64,000 bases of DNA from Gemmatimonadota bacterium. Its GTDB lineage: Bacteria; Gemmatimonadota; Gemmatimonadetes; Gemmatimonadales; Gemmatimonadaceae. The position numbers and the translations under genes were made by a program. Of this stretch, positions 17,721 to 26,733 are shown piece after piece. The stretch lies in contig DAHUXM010000028.1 in assembly GCA_027307165.1 (NCBI GenBank), forward strand, positions 117,403-181,402, read 5' to 3'. Under the pieces are notes generated by a model, which ran no database searches, was not told the DNA's origin, and was given only the letters and a program-made list of their open reading frames with translations. Every line of letters starts with the position of its first letter. Position 1 is the first letter of the stretch.

Positions 17721-18681
17721 CAGGTCCGACCGCGCTCGAATCGAGCTCTCCGGAGCTCACGCGGTTGCAACTCTCAACGGTCTCGTCACGAACGACGTTG
17801 CTGCGCTGAAAGCTGGTCACGGGCAATACGCGGCGGCGCTCACCGCGAAGGGCAAGATCGTCGCGGACATGATACTGCTCATGCTGGACGACAGGATTCA
17901 GGTGCACGCGTCCCCCTCATCCGCTCCGGGATTACGTGCGATGTTCGCCAAGTTCGTGAATCCGCGGTTTGCCACGCTCATCGATATCACGGACAGAACC
18001 GGCGACATCACGCTCGTTGGTGATCACAGCGCCGAGTCGATCGTGCGCGCTTCGAACGGAAGTGTGAACGCGGAGGAGTTGTCGGCGTTGCCGCACTTCT
18101 CCTTCATCTCTGCAACGATCGGCGGTGCGCCCGTGATCATCGTTCAACTTCCGCCGATCGGCGCGGACAGCGAGCGTGTCTATTCAGCGATCGTGCCGCG
18201 CGATGCGCTCGAGCGTGTACGGGCGGCGTTCCATGATGCGGGTGCGGTCGACGCGAGTGTTGAAGTGATGGACACGTTGCGTGTGGAGAGCGGCTTCCCG
18301 GAATGGGGAGTGGACATGGACGAGAACACGCTTCCGCAGGAGGCGAACCTCGACGACATGCACGCGGTGTCGTACACGAAGGGATGTTACATAGGCCAGG
18401 AGACGGTGGCGCGCATTCACTTTCGCGGACATGTGAATCGGAGTCTTCGCAGGCTCAGATTTTCGAATGGCGTGATACCACCGCGCGGAGCGGTGCTGCA
18501 GGATGCTGAGCATCGTGGCATCGGCGACGTTCGCAGCACTGCCAGGAGCGACCGTGACGGTGCGATTGGAATCGGCATGGTGCGACGGGAGATCGATGAC
18601 GGGCAGGCGATCGACGTGCACTGGGAAGGCGGTACTACGACTGCGGTTGTAGCAGGAAAAGCAAAAGGCGCGATCGAGTGA
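17698..18681 (+). CDS. ygfZ: Folate-binding YgfZ/GcvT-like protein
   Basis: The 327-aa protein holds the YgfZ signature KGCYIGQETVARIHFRGHVNRSLRRLRF and the N-terminal pattern LSGAHAVATLNGLVTNDVAALKAGHGQYAAALTAKGKIVADM. These proteins use tetrahydrofolate to support iron-sulfur cluster maintenance, which fits a position behind the iron-sulfur protein GlcF. The ATG lies inside the end of glcF (23 bp overlap). The stop codon falls in the loop of a strong terminator hairpin. Confidence 0.9.
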   Translation: MHPTLLIDRSDRARIELSGAHAVATLNGLVTNDVAALKAGHGQYAAALTAKGKIVADMILLMLDDRIQVHASPSSAPGLRAMFAKFVNPRFATLIDITDRTGDITLVGDHSAESIVRASNGSVNAEELSALPHFSFISATIGGAPVIIVQLPPIGADSERVYSAIVPRDALERVRAAFHDAGAVDASVEVMDTLRVESGFPEWGVDMDENTLPQEANLDDMHAVSYTKGCYIGQETVARIHFRGHVNRSLRRLRFSNGVIPPRGAVLQDAEHRGIGDVRSTARSDRDGAIGIGMVRREIDDGQAIDVHWEGGTTTAVVAGKAKGAIE

Positions 18682-18698
18682 TCGCGCCTTTTGCTTAG
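18661..18698. terminator. Bidirectional terminator between ygfZ and the small lipoprotein gene
   Basis: A perfect 15-bp inverted repeat (GCAAAAGGCGCGATC and its complement, 18661-18675 and 18680-18694) has a 4-base loop and A/T-rich stem ends. The stem gives AAAA on one side and TTTT on the other, so it can stop both the plus-strand operon and the convergent minus-strand gene. The ygfZ stop codon (18679-18681) lies at the loop. Confidence 0.85.
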
Positions 18699-18711
18699 TG
18701 AGCTGTGAAGA

Positions 18712-18951
18712 TTACGGCTTCTTCATTGCTTTCTTTGCTGAATCGGCGAGTGCCTTGCCGGAATCCAGCATCTTCTTTGCAGTATCAGTCATCGCTTTGG
18801 AGCTATCCATCATCTTCATTGCAGTGTCAGTTGCTGTTGCTGTTGCTGGTGCTGCTGCTGCCGGCATGGTTGTGTCGGTAGCTGCCTCTTCCTTCTTTGC
18901 ACAAGCTGCTACTGCGAGTAGGGCGACGGCGACGAGGGCCAGGCGCTTCAT
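18712..18951 (-). CDS. Small Ala/Lys-rich lipoprotein
   Basis: The 79-aa protein has a signal peptide ending in a lipobox (MKRLALVAVALLAVAACAKKEE; cysteine at 17) and a low-complexity mature part. This contains an Ala/Thr-rich linker, then three loose repeats of the form K-M-(M/L)-D-S-(S/G)-K-A (KMMDSSKA, KMLDSGKA, and ALADSAKKA), likely one amphipathic helix. It should be anchored in the periplasm. An AAGGAG Shine-Dalgarno lies 8 bases before ATG 18951, and a good promoter lies at 19036-19063. I know no specific function; it resembles small Lpp-like or envelope-stress lipoproteins only in general character. Confidence 0.75.
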   Translation of the reverse strand: MKRLALVAVALLAVAACAKKEEAATDTTMPAAAAPATATATDTAMKMMDSSKAMTDTAKKMLDSGKALADSAKKAMKKP

Positions 18952-19035
18952 ACGAGAATCTCCTTAGAGAGGTTCAGAGGGTGATCGCCCGGGTCCGTGC
19001 ACGCAGTCGCGTTGCCCGGATGTGGCGCGGGGTCG

Positions 19036-19063
19036 AATCTATGTCTACCAGAATCGGTGTCAA
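19036..19063 (-). promoter_or_regulatory. Sigma-70-type promoter of the small lipoprotein gene
   Basis: On the minus strand, TTGACA (19063-19058) and TAGATT (19041-19036) are separated by 16 bp. The predicted start point near 19029 would give a leader of about 78 bases carrying the AAGGAG ribosome site. A second TTGACA, on the plus strand at 19116-19121 facing the ATPase gene, has only a weak -10 (TAGCAA, 18 bp spacing). Confidence 0.6.
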
Positions 19064-19193
19064 GTACCACGACCCCCGAGCTAAATTACGTCAGATATGA
19101 GGGTTTCGCGACTGGTTGACATTTATCCGGATGCCTGACTAGCAATAATCGCGCTACGCCGCCGACAACCCGCCGAACCGAATCGAGAGTAGT

Positions 19194-20663
19194 GTGCCTC
19201 AATTTCCGCAAACATTTGGTGCCCTGAAGCGATCGGCTTACGCCGCGCCGGGGATGGTAAACAGGACGGTAAAGGACGAACTGCGCAGCAATCTGCTGGA
19301 CCGGCTCGCCAAGGGTGGCCAGCTGTTTCATGGCGTCCTCGGCTACGAGGACACGGTAATGCCGCAGATCGCCAACGCGGTGCTGAGCCGACACAACTTC
19401 ATACTCCTCGGGCTTCGCGGGCAGGCCAAGTCGAGGATTCTCCGGGCACTGACGACGCTGCTGGACGAGGTGGTGCCGATCGTCGCGGGCAGCGAGGTCA
19501 ATGACGATCCGTTCCATCCGATCTCCAAGTACGCCCGCCAACTGATCGCCGAGGCTGGCGACGACACGCCGATCGCCTGGGCGGACCGCGACAGCCGCTA
19601 TGTGGAGAAGCTTGCCACGCCCGACGTCACCATCGCCGACATAATCGGAGACGTGGACCCCATCAAGGCCGCTCGCGGAGGGCATCTCCTCTCGGATGAG
19701 CTGACGATCCACTACGGCATGCTGCCTCGCGCCAATCGCGGCATCTTCGCTCTCAACGAGCTGCCGGATCTCTCGGGCAAGGTGCAGGTCGGGCTGTTCA
19801 ACATCATGCAGGAAGGCGACGTTCAGATCAAAGGCTATCCGGTGCGGCTGCCGCTCGATCTGTTGCTGGTGTTCTCCGCCAACCCCGAGGATTACACGGC
19901 GCGCGGCAAGATCATCACGCCGCTCAAGGACAGAATCGGGAGCGAGATCGTGACGCACTATCCCGAAACGGTCGAGATCGGAATGGCGATCACGCGTCAG
20001 GAGGCGTGGGCGGACCGCGGTGTGATGCGGGTGCGCGTTCCGGATTTCATGGAGGAAGTGATCGAGCGCATCGCGTTCGAGGCGCGCACGGACAAGCGCA
20101 TAGACCGTCGCTCAGGCGTGTCTCAGCGCATGCCTATCACGGTTCTCGAAAACGTGATATCGAACGCCGAGCGACGGTCGGTGGAGACTGGAGAATCGGA
20201 GGCGGTGCCGAGGATTGCGGACGTGTATTCGGCGCTGCCGGCCATTACCGGCAAGATCGAGCTGGAATACGAGGGCGAGATCGTGGGTGGCCCCACGATT
20301 GCCCGGGAGCTGATCCGGCGTGCTGCCGATGCGACGTTCCGGGAGCGCGCCGGTCTCGTCGACACTGACGAGATCGTGATGTGGTTCGATGCCGGCGGGG
20401 CACTTCAGGTATCCGACGACGTATCCGCGGCGTCGGTGGTGAAGGGTTTCGAGAGCGTGCCGACGCTGATCGACACCGTGGAGGAAGCGGGGCTGGCCCG
20501 CCGTTCGGACATTCCACTCGTCGCCGCCGCGTGTGAGCTGGTGCTCGAGGCGTTGGTGGCGAGGCGCAAGATCTCGCGGTCGGACGAGGGACGTTATGGC
20601 CGCGCGGTGAACGAGAAGCGCCGGCGTCCGGGCGAGGATTATTTCGGCGGACTTTCAGCGTAG
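19194..20663 (+). CDS. MoxR/magnesium-chelatase-like AAA+ ATPase
   Basis: The 489-aa protein has the core of ChlI/MoxR-type ATPases. Walker A is at G73-S80 (GLRGQAKS, with alanine in place of the last glycine). The Walker B region is GIFALNELPDL, where N188-E189 replaces the usual D-E. Sensor 1 is VFSANPEDY, with an arginine-finger region KDRIGSEIVTHYP. Such ATPases remodel or insert metals into partner proteins, usually with a VWA-domain partner. No VWA gene is visible; the next gene is cytidylate-kinase-like. GTG 19194 is the start; a TTGACA lies 73 bp upstream. Confidence 0.85.
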   Translation: MPQFPQTFGALKRSAYAAPGMVNRTVKDELRSNLLDRLAKGGQLFHGVLGYEDTVMPQIANAVLSRHNFILLGLRGQAKSRILRALTTLLDEVVPIVAGSEVNDDPFHPISKYARQLIAEAGDDTPIAWADRDSRYVEKLATPDVTIADIIGDVDPIKAARGGHLLSDELTIHYGMLPRANRGIFALNELPDLSGKVQVGLFNIMQEGDVQIKGYPVRLPLDLLLVFSANPEDYTARGKIITPLKDRIGSEIVTHYPETVEIGMAITRQEAWADRGVMRVRVPDFMEEVIERIAFEARTDKRIDRRSGVSQRMPITVLENVISNAERRSVETGESEAVPRIADVYSALPAITGKIELEYEGEIVGGPTIARELIRRAADATFRERAGLVDTDEIVMWFDAGGALQVSDDVSAASVVKGFESVPTLIDTVEEAGLARRSDIPLVAAACELVLEALVARRKISRSDEGRYGRAVNEKRRRPGEDYFGGLSA

Positions 20664-20700
20664 CCTTAAGCACAGCCTTCAGCACAGCCTTCAGCCCAGC
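20664..20700. repeat. Short tandem repeat in the gap between the ATPase and kinase-like genes
   Basis: Three imperfect 11-12 bp units of the form GCCTTCAGCACA / GCCTTAAGCACA fill the 48-bp gap between the two genes. The role, if any, is unknown; it may set the spacing of the two genes or be simple slippage. Confidence 0.55.
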
Positions 20701-20711
20701 GAGGTTTCCGT

Positions 20712-21341
20712 ATGCCGATCATCACTGTCTCGCGCATGTACTGCTCGGGTGGCTCGAACGTCGCGGCGCGCGTGGCGGACGCGATGGGATGGTCGCTGCT
20801 GGACAACGCCGTGATCGACGAGGTTGCGGCGCGCACGGGGCTGAGCGTGTCGGAGGTCGCCGCACGTGAGGAGCGCCGTCCGTCGTTGGCGGAGCGGGTT
20901 GCCACGGCGATGGCGATGAGCACTCAGGAAATGATGTCGCCGATCGCCTCCGCCCAACTGCCGCCGACGGAGCAGCGGCTGCTGGACGTGACTCGCACGG
21001 TGATCGAGGAGGCAGCGAGCCGCGACTCGGTGGTCATCGTCGGGCGCGGCGCGCAGATGATGCTTGGCTCGCGCGGTGACGTCTTCGGAGTATTCTGCTA
21101 CGGCCCCCTGGAGGCGCTTGTACGCAGGTGCATGCAGCGGGACGGCCTGGACCATGCCCACGCGGAGAAACGCGTGCTACAGGTCAATCAGGAACGCGCA
21201 GCGTGGGTCAAATCGAACTGGGGGCGCGACTGGAGCTGGGTGGACAACTACCATCTCTGCGTCAACACCGATGCGCTGGGCGTGGATGGCGCGGCGGATG
21301 CGATCGTGCGAGCGGCGCACGTGTACTTCGAGCGCAGCTGA
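20712..21341 (+). CDS. Cytidylate-kinase-like family protein
   Basis: The 209-aa protein matches the family named for weak similarity to CMP kinase: ITVSRMYCSGGSNVAARVADAMGWSLLDNAVIDEVAARTGLS at the start, VVIVGRGAQMMLGSRGDVFGVFCYGPLEALVRRCMQRDGLDHAHAEKRVLQVNQERAAWVKSNWGRDW in the middle and YHLCVNTDALGVDGAADAIV near the end. The P-loop position (YCSGGSNVAA) lacks the usual GKS, so true CMP kinase activity is doubtful. It follows the AAA+ ATPase gene closely on the same strand and is probably co-transcribed. Confidence 0.8.
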   Translation: MPIITVSRMYCSGGSNVAARVADAMGWSLLDNAVIDEVAARTGLSVSEVAAREERRPSLAERVATAMAMSTQEMMSPIASAQLPPTEQRLLDVTRTVIEEAASRDSVVIVGRGAQMMLGSRGDVFGVFCYGPLEALVRRCMQRDGLDHAHAEKRVLQVNQERAAWVKSNWGRDWSWVDNYHLCVNTDALGVDGAADAIVRAAHVYFERS

Positions 21342-21354
21342 GGGGGCGGCGGAA

Positions 21355-21620
21355 AGGCGTCGTTCCAGCGAAGGCGGGAATCCAAAGTACACGCCGTCAT
21401 TCCCGCAAACGCAGGAATCCAAGTGCATGCCCTCACCACCGCAAAAGCGGGAATCCAAAGTGCACGCCGTCATTCCCGCGAAAGCGGGAATCCATGTTAT
21501 CGGTCTTCAAGTGGAATGACGATGAGCGCTGGTCGGCAACAGATGGATTCCCGCTTTCGCGGGAATGACGAGTCAGGGAGGCGTACCGCACGAATGACGA
21601 GTCAGGGAGGCCTACCGCGG
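21355..21620. repeat. REP-like palindrome cluster with a REPIN-type element
   Basis: Five copies, some decayed, of a palindromic unit containing ATTCCCGCGAAAGCGGGAAT fill this gap. A perfect pair of opposed 26-bp arms at 21469-21494 and 21544-21569, with a 49-bp spacer, forms a 101-bp element. It is followed by two direct copies of a unit starting GAATGACGAGTCAGGGAGGC (21563 and 21593). The same element occurs at 28899-29000 in opposite orientation with a related spacer. The gap lies between convergent genes and holds no gene of its own. Confidence 0.85.
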
Positions 21621-21637
21621 GAGTGACGGTACCCGGC

Positions 21638-22399
21638 TCACTCGTAGAGCGTGTCCATGTCCGTTGCGGCCAGCTCGACGAGGAAACCCGATATCCGGGC
21701 GACGACGGCCTCGAAGAAGCGCTCTCCCCGTTCCGGAGTCGCATGGGCGGGATTACCGGTTCCGGTGTCTTTGGACACGCGAGTCCAGGGGCGCGGCGCC
21801 CAGACCCAGCGCTCGCGCAGTCCCGCGATCGAGGGCTTTTTCTGGCTTCCGTCGCCGGCCTCGGAGAGCGGTAACACCAGATCCGGCGCGATGTGCTGCA
21901 TCACGCTCGTCTCGAGCTCGCCGGCGTGATCGCCGGGCTCGTCGAAGTACGGCGCCGGATCGACGCAGGTGTACCAGTTGAGCGAGCAGAGGAAGACTTC
22001 GGTCGTGGGCTGCAGCTCGCGGATCATCTGCTTGAAGTCGTTGCCGCCATGCCCGTTGAGGACGACGAGCTTGTGTATCCCCTGCCCTTCGAGCGCGCTC
22101 ACGAGATCGCCCAGCAACGCGGCCTGGGTGCTCGGGTTCATGTTGAGGCAGAGCTCGATGTCGAGCTGCCCTGTGTTGACACCAAACGGGACGGTCGGCA
22201 GCACGATGACCTTCGCACCCGCTTCCCAGGCGCGCCGAGCCGACTCGGCGGCGACTGCATCACACTCCATCACATCGGTGGCGTATGGCAGATGGTAGTT
22301 GTGGGCTTCGGTCGCGCCCCACGGGAGTATGGCAACATCGTACTCGGTGGACGACACGGCCTTCCAGTTGGTCTCGGCGAGAATGTATGGACGAGGCAT
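21638..22399 (-). CDS. Creatininase-family amidohydrolase
   Basis: The 253-aa protein has the family's metal ligands: LPWGATEAHNYHLPYATDVMECDAVA (glutamate, histidine and aspartate), NGHGGND, and HAGELETSVMQ (catalytic and metal-binding glutamate). Family members open cyclic amides such as creatinine or act in formamide and cofactor pathways; the substrate here is not evident. ATG 22399 (PRPYILAETNWK) is chosen because the frame further upstream (to 22492) runs into the neighbouring gene. It follows the threonine aldolase gene on the same strand, 31 bp away. Confidence 0.9.
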   Translation of the reverse strand: MPRPYILAETNWKAVSSTEYDVAILPWGATEAHNYHLPYATDVMECDAVAAESARRAWEAGAKVIVLPTVPFGVNTGQLDIELCLNMNPSTQAALLGDLVSALEGQGIHKLVVLNGHGGNDFKQMIRELQPTTEVFLCSLNWYTCVDPAPYFDEPGDHAGELETSVMQHIAPDLVLPLSEAGDGSQKKPSIAGLRERWVWAPRPWTRVSKDTGTGNPAHATPERGERFFEAVVARISGFLVELAATDMDTLYE

Positions 22400-22430
22400 T
22401 CTGGAAGTTACATGCGACACGGAGGATGCT

Positions 22431-23489
22431 CTAGCGCGAGTGGCCAGCGTCGCGAGCGAGACTGGCCGCACGCGCAACAAAGCCGTCAACATGGTCCTCG
22501 CTGGTCTGGAACGAACACACCAGTCGCAGCTCCGACGTCGCTTCGTTCCAGACGTGCAAGGAAGCGGCTTGGCTCAACGGCGCAATCACGCGCTCGGGGA
22601 CGATGACAAATACTTCGTTCGCCTCGACTTTCTGCGTGACCGTGATGCCCGGGATCGACGCCAGTCCATCGCTCAGGCGTCGAGCCATCGCGTTCGCATG
22701 GCGCGCGTTGCGAAGCCACAGGTCGTTCGTGAGAAGTGCGGTGAACTGCACCGACATGTAGCGCAGCTTGGATGCCATCTGCATTGCCTGCTTGCGACGC
22801 AGTGTGAAATCACGTGCAAGATGGTCGTTCATGAACACGATCGCCTCGGCGCAGAATGCACCGTTCTTCGTTCCACCGAATGAGAGCACGTCGACTCCGC
22901 ACCCCGTGGATACATCGCGCAGAGAGAGATCGAGCGACGCCGCTGCGTTCGCGATGCGCGCACCGTCCATGTGTACGTACATCCCGTGCTCGTGAGCGAC
23001 GTGAGCAATCGCGCTCACTTCCTCCGGCTTGTAGATCGTTCCGTACTCCGTGGCCTGGGTCAGTGACACGACGCCCGGCCTCGCTCCGGCATGGCCGTCC
23101 TGATGCGGTATCGCTGCAGCGACACCGTCCGCTGTGATCTTTCCATCGGGCGCATGAATCGGGAGAATCCTGGAGCCCGTCATGCGCTCCACGGCTCCCC
23201 ACTCGCTGGTATAAATGTGCGCAGTATCACTGCACAGTATCGCTTCATACGGACGTATGCAGCTCTCGATGGAGAGCACGTTCGCGCCCGTTCCGGTGAA
23301 CACGAAAAACGGTTGCGCCGTCGCACCGAACTCCCGCTTGATCAGTGCCTCGGCTTCCTGCGTATATGGATCCCCGCCGTACGCCGGTACGGGGCCGTTG
23401 TTGGCGCGGACCACTGCGTCCATGACGTCCGGATGCGCGGGCGCCCAGTTGTCGCTGGCGAAGTTGGGAAGTGATTTCGTTTCTTGCAT
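22431..23489 (-). CDS. ltaA: Low-specificity L-threonine aldolase
   Basis: The 352-aa PLP enzyme splits L-threonine or allo-threonine into glycine and acetaldehyde. It shows FASDNWAPAHPDVMDAV at the start, the aldolase-type pocket YGGDPYTQEAE, HMDGARIANAAASL (the PLP-contacting aspartate) and the lysine in SFGGTKNGAFCAEAIVF. Length is normal for the family. ATG 23489 is preferred over 23534, which adds a leader outside the family pattern. It is probably co-transcribed with the downstream creatininase-type gene. Confidence 0.9.
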   Translation of the reverse strand: MQETKSLPNFASDNWAPAHPDVMDAVVRANNGPVPAYGGDPYTQEAEALIKREFGATAQPFFVFTGTGANVLSIESCIRPYEAILCSDTAHIYTSEWGAVERMTGSRILPIHAPDGKITADGVAAAIPHQDGHAGARPGVVSLTQATEYGTIYKPEEVSAIAHVAHEHGMYVHMDGARIANAAASLDLSLRDVSTGCGVDVLSFGGTKNGAFCAEAIVFMNDHLARDFTLRRKQAMQMASKLRYMSVQFTALLTNDLWLRNARHANAMARRLSDGLASIPGITVTQKVEANEVFVIVPERVIAPLSQAASLHVWNEATSELRLVCSFQTSEDHVDGFVARAASLARDAGHSR

Positions 23490-23544
23490 GGCTGAAGTGT
23501 GGACAGGTAGAGCACTACCGTCAAGCTCCAGCACGTCCGACGTC

Positions 23545-26500
23545 TCAATGAAAATCGTGAGATCCGTACACCAGCTGTTCGACCTCCAGCTCCCTGAATC
23601 TGCGTCCCACTACGTTCGTGACTCCACCGTCCCGCTCGAACCACCCCTCGACCACGATGAAGCGCGCGTATTTCACGATATCGTTGTAGCGCTCGACGAG
23701 CTTTGGTGGGACGATCACGTTGACGAAACCCCACTCGTCCTCGAGCAGGATGAAGATGGTGCCCTTTGCACTGCCAGGTCTCTGACGCACGGTTACGAGA
23801 CCGGCGATCACGACGCGCTGTCCATCGCGCAAATCCTGCATGTCACGACTTGCAACGACACCAGCCTTGCAGAGACGCTCGCGCACGTGTTCCATGGGAT
23901 GACCTGTCACGCATATCCCCGTAGCCTGATAATCCAGGAATATCAGCTCCCGCTCGTCGAGCTCCCGGGGATCGTAGCGAAAGCGATGCGCGGGTGCCAG
24001 CGGGAGGTTGTCGCCAACCGCACGCAATGCCTCCCAGGCTGCACGCCTGCGATCCGGCTCCCACGCACCAAAAGCAGCAGCGCGCGCAAGCTGCAGCGAC
24101 TCGGCGCGTGTAAGCGCGACGCGTTCGACGACGTCGGCGATGGAAGTAAATGGTGACATAACCTGAGCCGCTTCCAATCTGTCGAGCGTACGATCACCGA
24201 CACCCCGGATGTGCCGCCAGCCAATGCGCAATGCCGGTTGCTCCGACATCGATGCAACTTCCGTAGTGCATATCCGCCTGCCGTCACGCAGGCACGGTGG
24301 CCGCACCTCCACGCCACGCCTGCGCGCTTCGTGAATGATCGTCGCATTGGGATAGAATCCCATCGGCTGCGCGTTCAGAAGACCCAGGTAAAAGTCGGTT
24401 GCGTAGTGACATTTGAGATACGCGGTGGCATAAGCAATGAGCGCAAAGCTCCACGCGTGTGATTCCGGAAATCCATAATTCGCGAAGGTCGACAGATCGC
24501 GGCTGATCTGTTCCGCTACTTCGCGTGTTACCGGCGGATCCGGAGCTGGATTGTTCACCATGCGCTCCGTCAGCTCGGCGAGCACGGTCTCGAGTCGCGT
24601 CTTCTTGCGAATGTTTCCCATCGTCCGGCGCAGACGATCTGCTTCGGGCGGAGTGAACCCTCCGAGCACCGACGAAATCGCCATCGCCTGCTCCTGAAAG
24701 ATCGGAATCCCGTACGTCCTCCGAAGGATTGGCTCCAGAGCCGGATGAGCGTAGCCAGGCATTTCGAGGCCCCTGCGCCGGCGTGTATATGGATGCACGA
24801 ATTCACCCTGGATCGGACCGGGGCGAATCAATGATATCTGTACGACGATATCGTACATGGTCTGCGGACGCGTATTGAGGATCGAGGCGATCTGTGCTCT
24901 GCTCTCGACCTGAAAAGTGCCAACTGTCTCGCCACTCGAGATCATGTCGAACGTCGGCGCGTCGTTCTGCGGCAGCTCGTACAACTCGAGCCGCCTGCCG
25001 CTCCGCGTCTCGATCGAATCGAATGCACGTCGCACCAGGGCGAGCGCGCCCAGGCCGAGGAAATCGAACTTGGGACTGCCGATGTAATCCAGATCATCCT
25101 TGTCGAATTGAATGATCGTGCGTCCCATGCTCGTATGCTCGATCGGCAGGTAATCGCCGAGCAGATCTCTGGAAAGCACGAAACCGCCCACGTGCGTCGA
25201 GCGCATGCGCGGCAATCCTTCGAAGGCCAACATCGCTGTCAGGATCGCGAGTCCTCGCGGACAGGTCAGATCGACACCGAATTGCGCGGCAAGCGCTCCC
25301 TGGACCCTGCTCGCCCCTGCTTCAGGATCGAAGCGATGCAGTCGCTTGGACAGCTCGAGCCCAAGCTCGACCGGGTATCCCAGCGCGCGCATTGCATCGA
25401 GTATTGCATTCGGTGCACGATATGTCTGAACCGTGCAGGTGATCGCGGAGTGCTCGCGATGATACTTGCCGTACACGTAGTTGAGCACTTCTTCACGACG
25501 GTCGTGCTCGATGTCGAGATCTATGTCTGGCGCTTCGGTGTACTCGCCACTGGGCCCCGGTACCCGTGCTTCGGAGAGGAATCGCTCGAACAGCAGGCCG
25601 TTCAGAATCGGATCCACCGCAGTCACGCCGAGACAGTATGCGACCGCGGAGCTCGCCGCACTTCCGCGGCCCTGGCAGAGGATGTTCCTGCTGCGCGCGA
25701 AGCGTACGGCATCCCACATCACGAGGAAGAAACCAGCGAAGCCAAGCCTGCGGATCACTCCGAGCTCGTGGTCCAACTGCGCGCACTGTTTGTCGCTCAG
25801 TGTCGCGCCCCAACGTATCGTTGCGCCTTCGTACACCTTCACTCGCAGATACTCGTCTGCATCTGCGTCATCGGGAATCGGGAACACCGGCAACGGTGGT
25901 CTGAGCCAGCGCACAGAGAAATCACACTCCGATGCGATGCGCTCGCTCTCCTCGATTCCGCCTTCCAGTCCGGTCCACATCTCGAGCATCGTATCGGGCG
26001 ATTTGAGATGCCATTCACCATTCGGATGCAGCAAGCCGCGCTCCGCGGCGCGATCGAGATCGAGACCTGCACGCAGCGCGGTGAGCATGTCATGAATGAG
26101 CCTGCTGTTGTCACCCAGATAGCGCGGGTCGTTGCAGACTACCCATGGAATCGCCGCCGTCGTTGCAAGATCCACGAGCGCGCCGGCGAGGGCACTCTCG
26201 TCACCACATCCGCGATGACGTTGCACCTCCGCCGCGATTCTGCCGTTGAAAGCTTCCCGCCATTCATGAAGAGTCCGTTCGGCTTCATCCCTCCGACCAT
26301 CGCGCACGAGATGCGCGAGCGCGCCGGACGCAGGGCCTGTCAACAGATGCAATCCTCCCGCATGTTCCGCCACATACGACCACGGCACACTCGGCATTCC
26401 GCGCATGCGCTGCCGGCTGGTTGGCGACCAGCTGGCGATCGATCCGACTCGCGCATGAGTGATGAGCGACGCGAGGTTGCGGCAGCCGTCGATGTCGCGC

Positions 26501-26733
26501 GCAAGAAACGCCATCGGCTTTCCATCGACGCGCAGCTCGGTGCCGGCGATGAGCTTGATTCCATGTTCATCGGCGGCGATCTTTGCGCGCACGACGCCTC
26601 CAAGGTCCGCCGTGTCCGTGATGCCTATTGCCTCGTATCCGAGCCTGGCCGCACGCGATACCAGTGCCTCCGGCGTGACCGCTCCGTCGCCAAACGAGAA
26701 CGCGGTATGCGCACGCAGCTCCACGTAAGACAT
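23545..26733 (-). CDS. dnaE2: Error-prone DNA polymerase III alpha subunit DnaE2 (ImuC)
   Basis: The 1062-aa polymerase has an N-terminal PHP domain (ELRAHTAFSFGDGAVTPE), the C-family catalytic core (CQGRGSAASSAVAYCLGVTAVDP; TEAPDIDLDIEHDRREEVLNYV with the catalytic aspartates; FVLSRDLLGDYLPIE; RPGPIQGEFVHPY; FQEQAMAISSVLGGF; FANYGFPESHAWSFALIAYATAYLK) and a C-terminal OB fold (RVVIAGLVTVRQRPGSAKGTIFILLEDEWG). The length of about 1,060 aa and these variants fit DnaE2, not the replicative DnaE1. It works with ImuB and ImuA in SOS mutagenesis and lesion bypass. Its ATG shares one base with the imuB stop (TGATG), so it is translationally coupled to imuB. Confidence 0.93.
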   Translation of the reverse strand: MSYVELRAHTAFSFGDGAVTPEALVSRAARLGYEAIGITDTADLGGVVRAKIAADEHGIKLIAGTELRVDGKPMAFLARDIDGCRNLASLITHARVGSIASWSPTSRQRMRGMPSVPWSYVAEHAGGLHLLTGPASGALAHLVRDGRRDEAERTLHEWREAFNGRIAAEVQRHRGCGDESALAGALVDLATTAAIPWVVCNDPRYLGDNSRLIHDMLTALRAGLDLDRAAERGLLHPNGEWHLKSPDTMLEMWTGLEGGIEESERIASECDFSVRWLRPPLPVFPIPDDADADEYLRVKVYEGATIRWGATLSDKQCAQLDHELGVIRRLGFAGFFLVMWDAVRFARSRNILCQGRGSAASSAVAYCLGVTAVDPILNGLLFERFLSEARVPGPSGEYTEAPDIDLDIEHDRREEVLNYVYGKYHREHSAITCTVQTYRAPNAILDAMRALGYPVELGLELSKRLHRFDPEAGASRVQGALAAQFGVDLTCPRGLAILTAMLAFEGLPRMRSTHVGGFVLSRDLLGDYLPIEHTSMGRTIIQFDKDDLDYIGSPKFDFLGLGALALVRRAFDSIETRSGRRLELYELPQNDAPTFDMISSGETVGTFQVESRAQIASILNTRPQTMYDIVVQISLIRPGPIQGEFVHPYTRRRRGLEMPGYAHPALEPILRRTYGIPIFQEQAMAISSVLGGFTPPEADRLRRTMGNIRKKTRLETVLAELTERMVNNPAPDPPVTREVAEQISRDLSTFANYGFPESHAWSFALIAYATAYLKCHYATDFYLGLLNAQPMGFYPNATIIHEARRRGVEVRPPCLRDGRRICTTEVASMSEQPALRIGWRHIRGVGDRTLDRLEAAQVMSPFTSIADVVERVALTRAESLQLARAAAFGAWEPDRRRAAWEALRAVGDNLPLAPAHRFRYDPRELDERELIFLDYQATGICVTGHPMEHVRERLCKAGVVASRDMQDLRDGQRVVIAGLVTVRQRPGSAKGTIFILLEDEWGFVNVIVPPKLVERYNDIVKYARFIVVEGWFERDGGVTNVVGRRFRELEVEQLVYGSHDFH

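Noticed and set aside
21355..21620. Repeat cluster considered as a CRISPR array
   Set aside because: Units are palindromic, unevenly spaced and in both orientations, with no uniform spacers and no cas gene nearby. It fits REP/REPIN elements.
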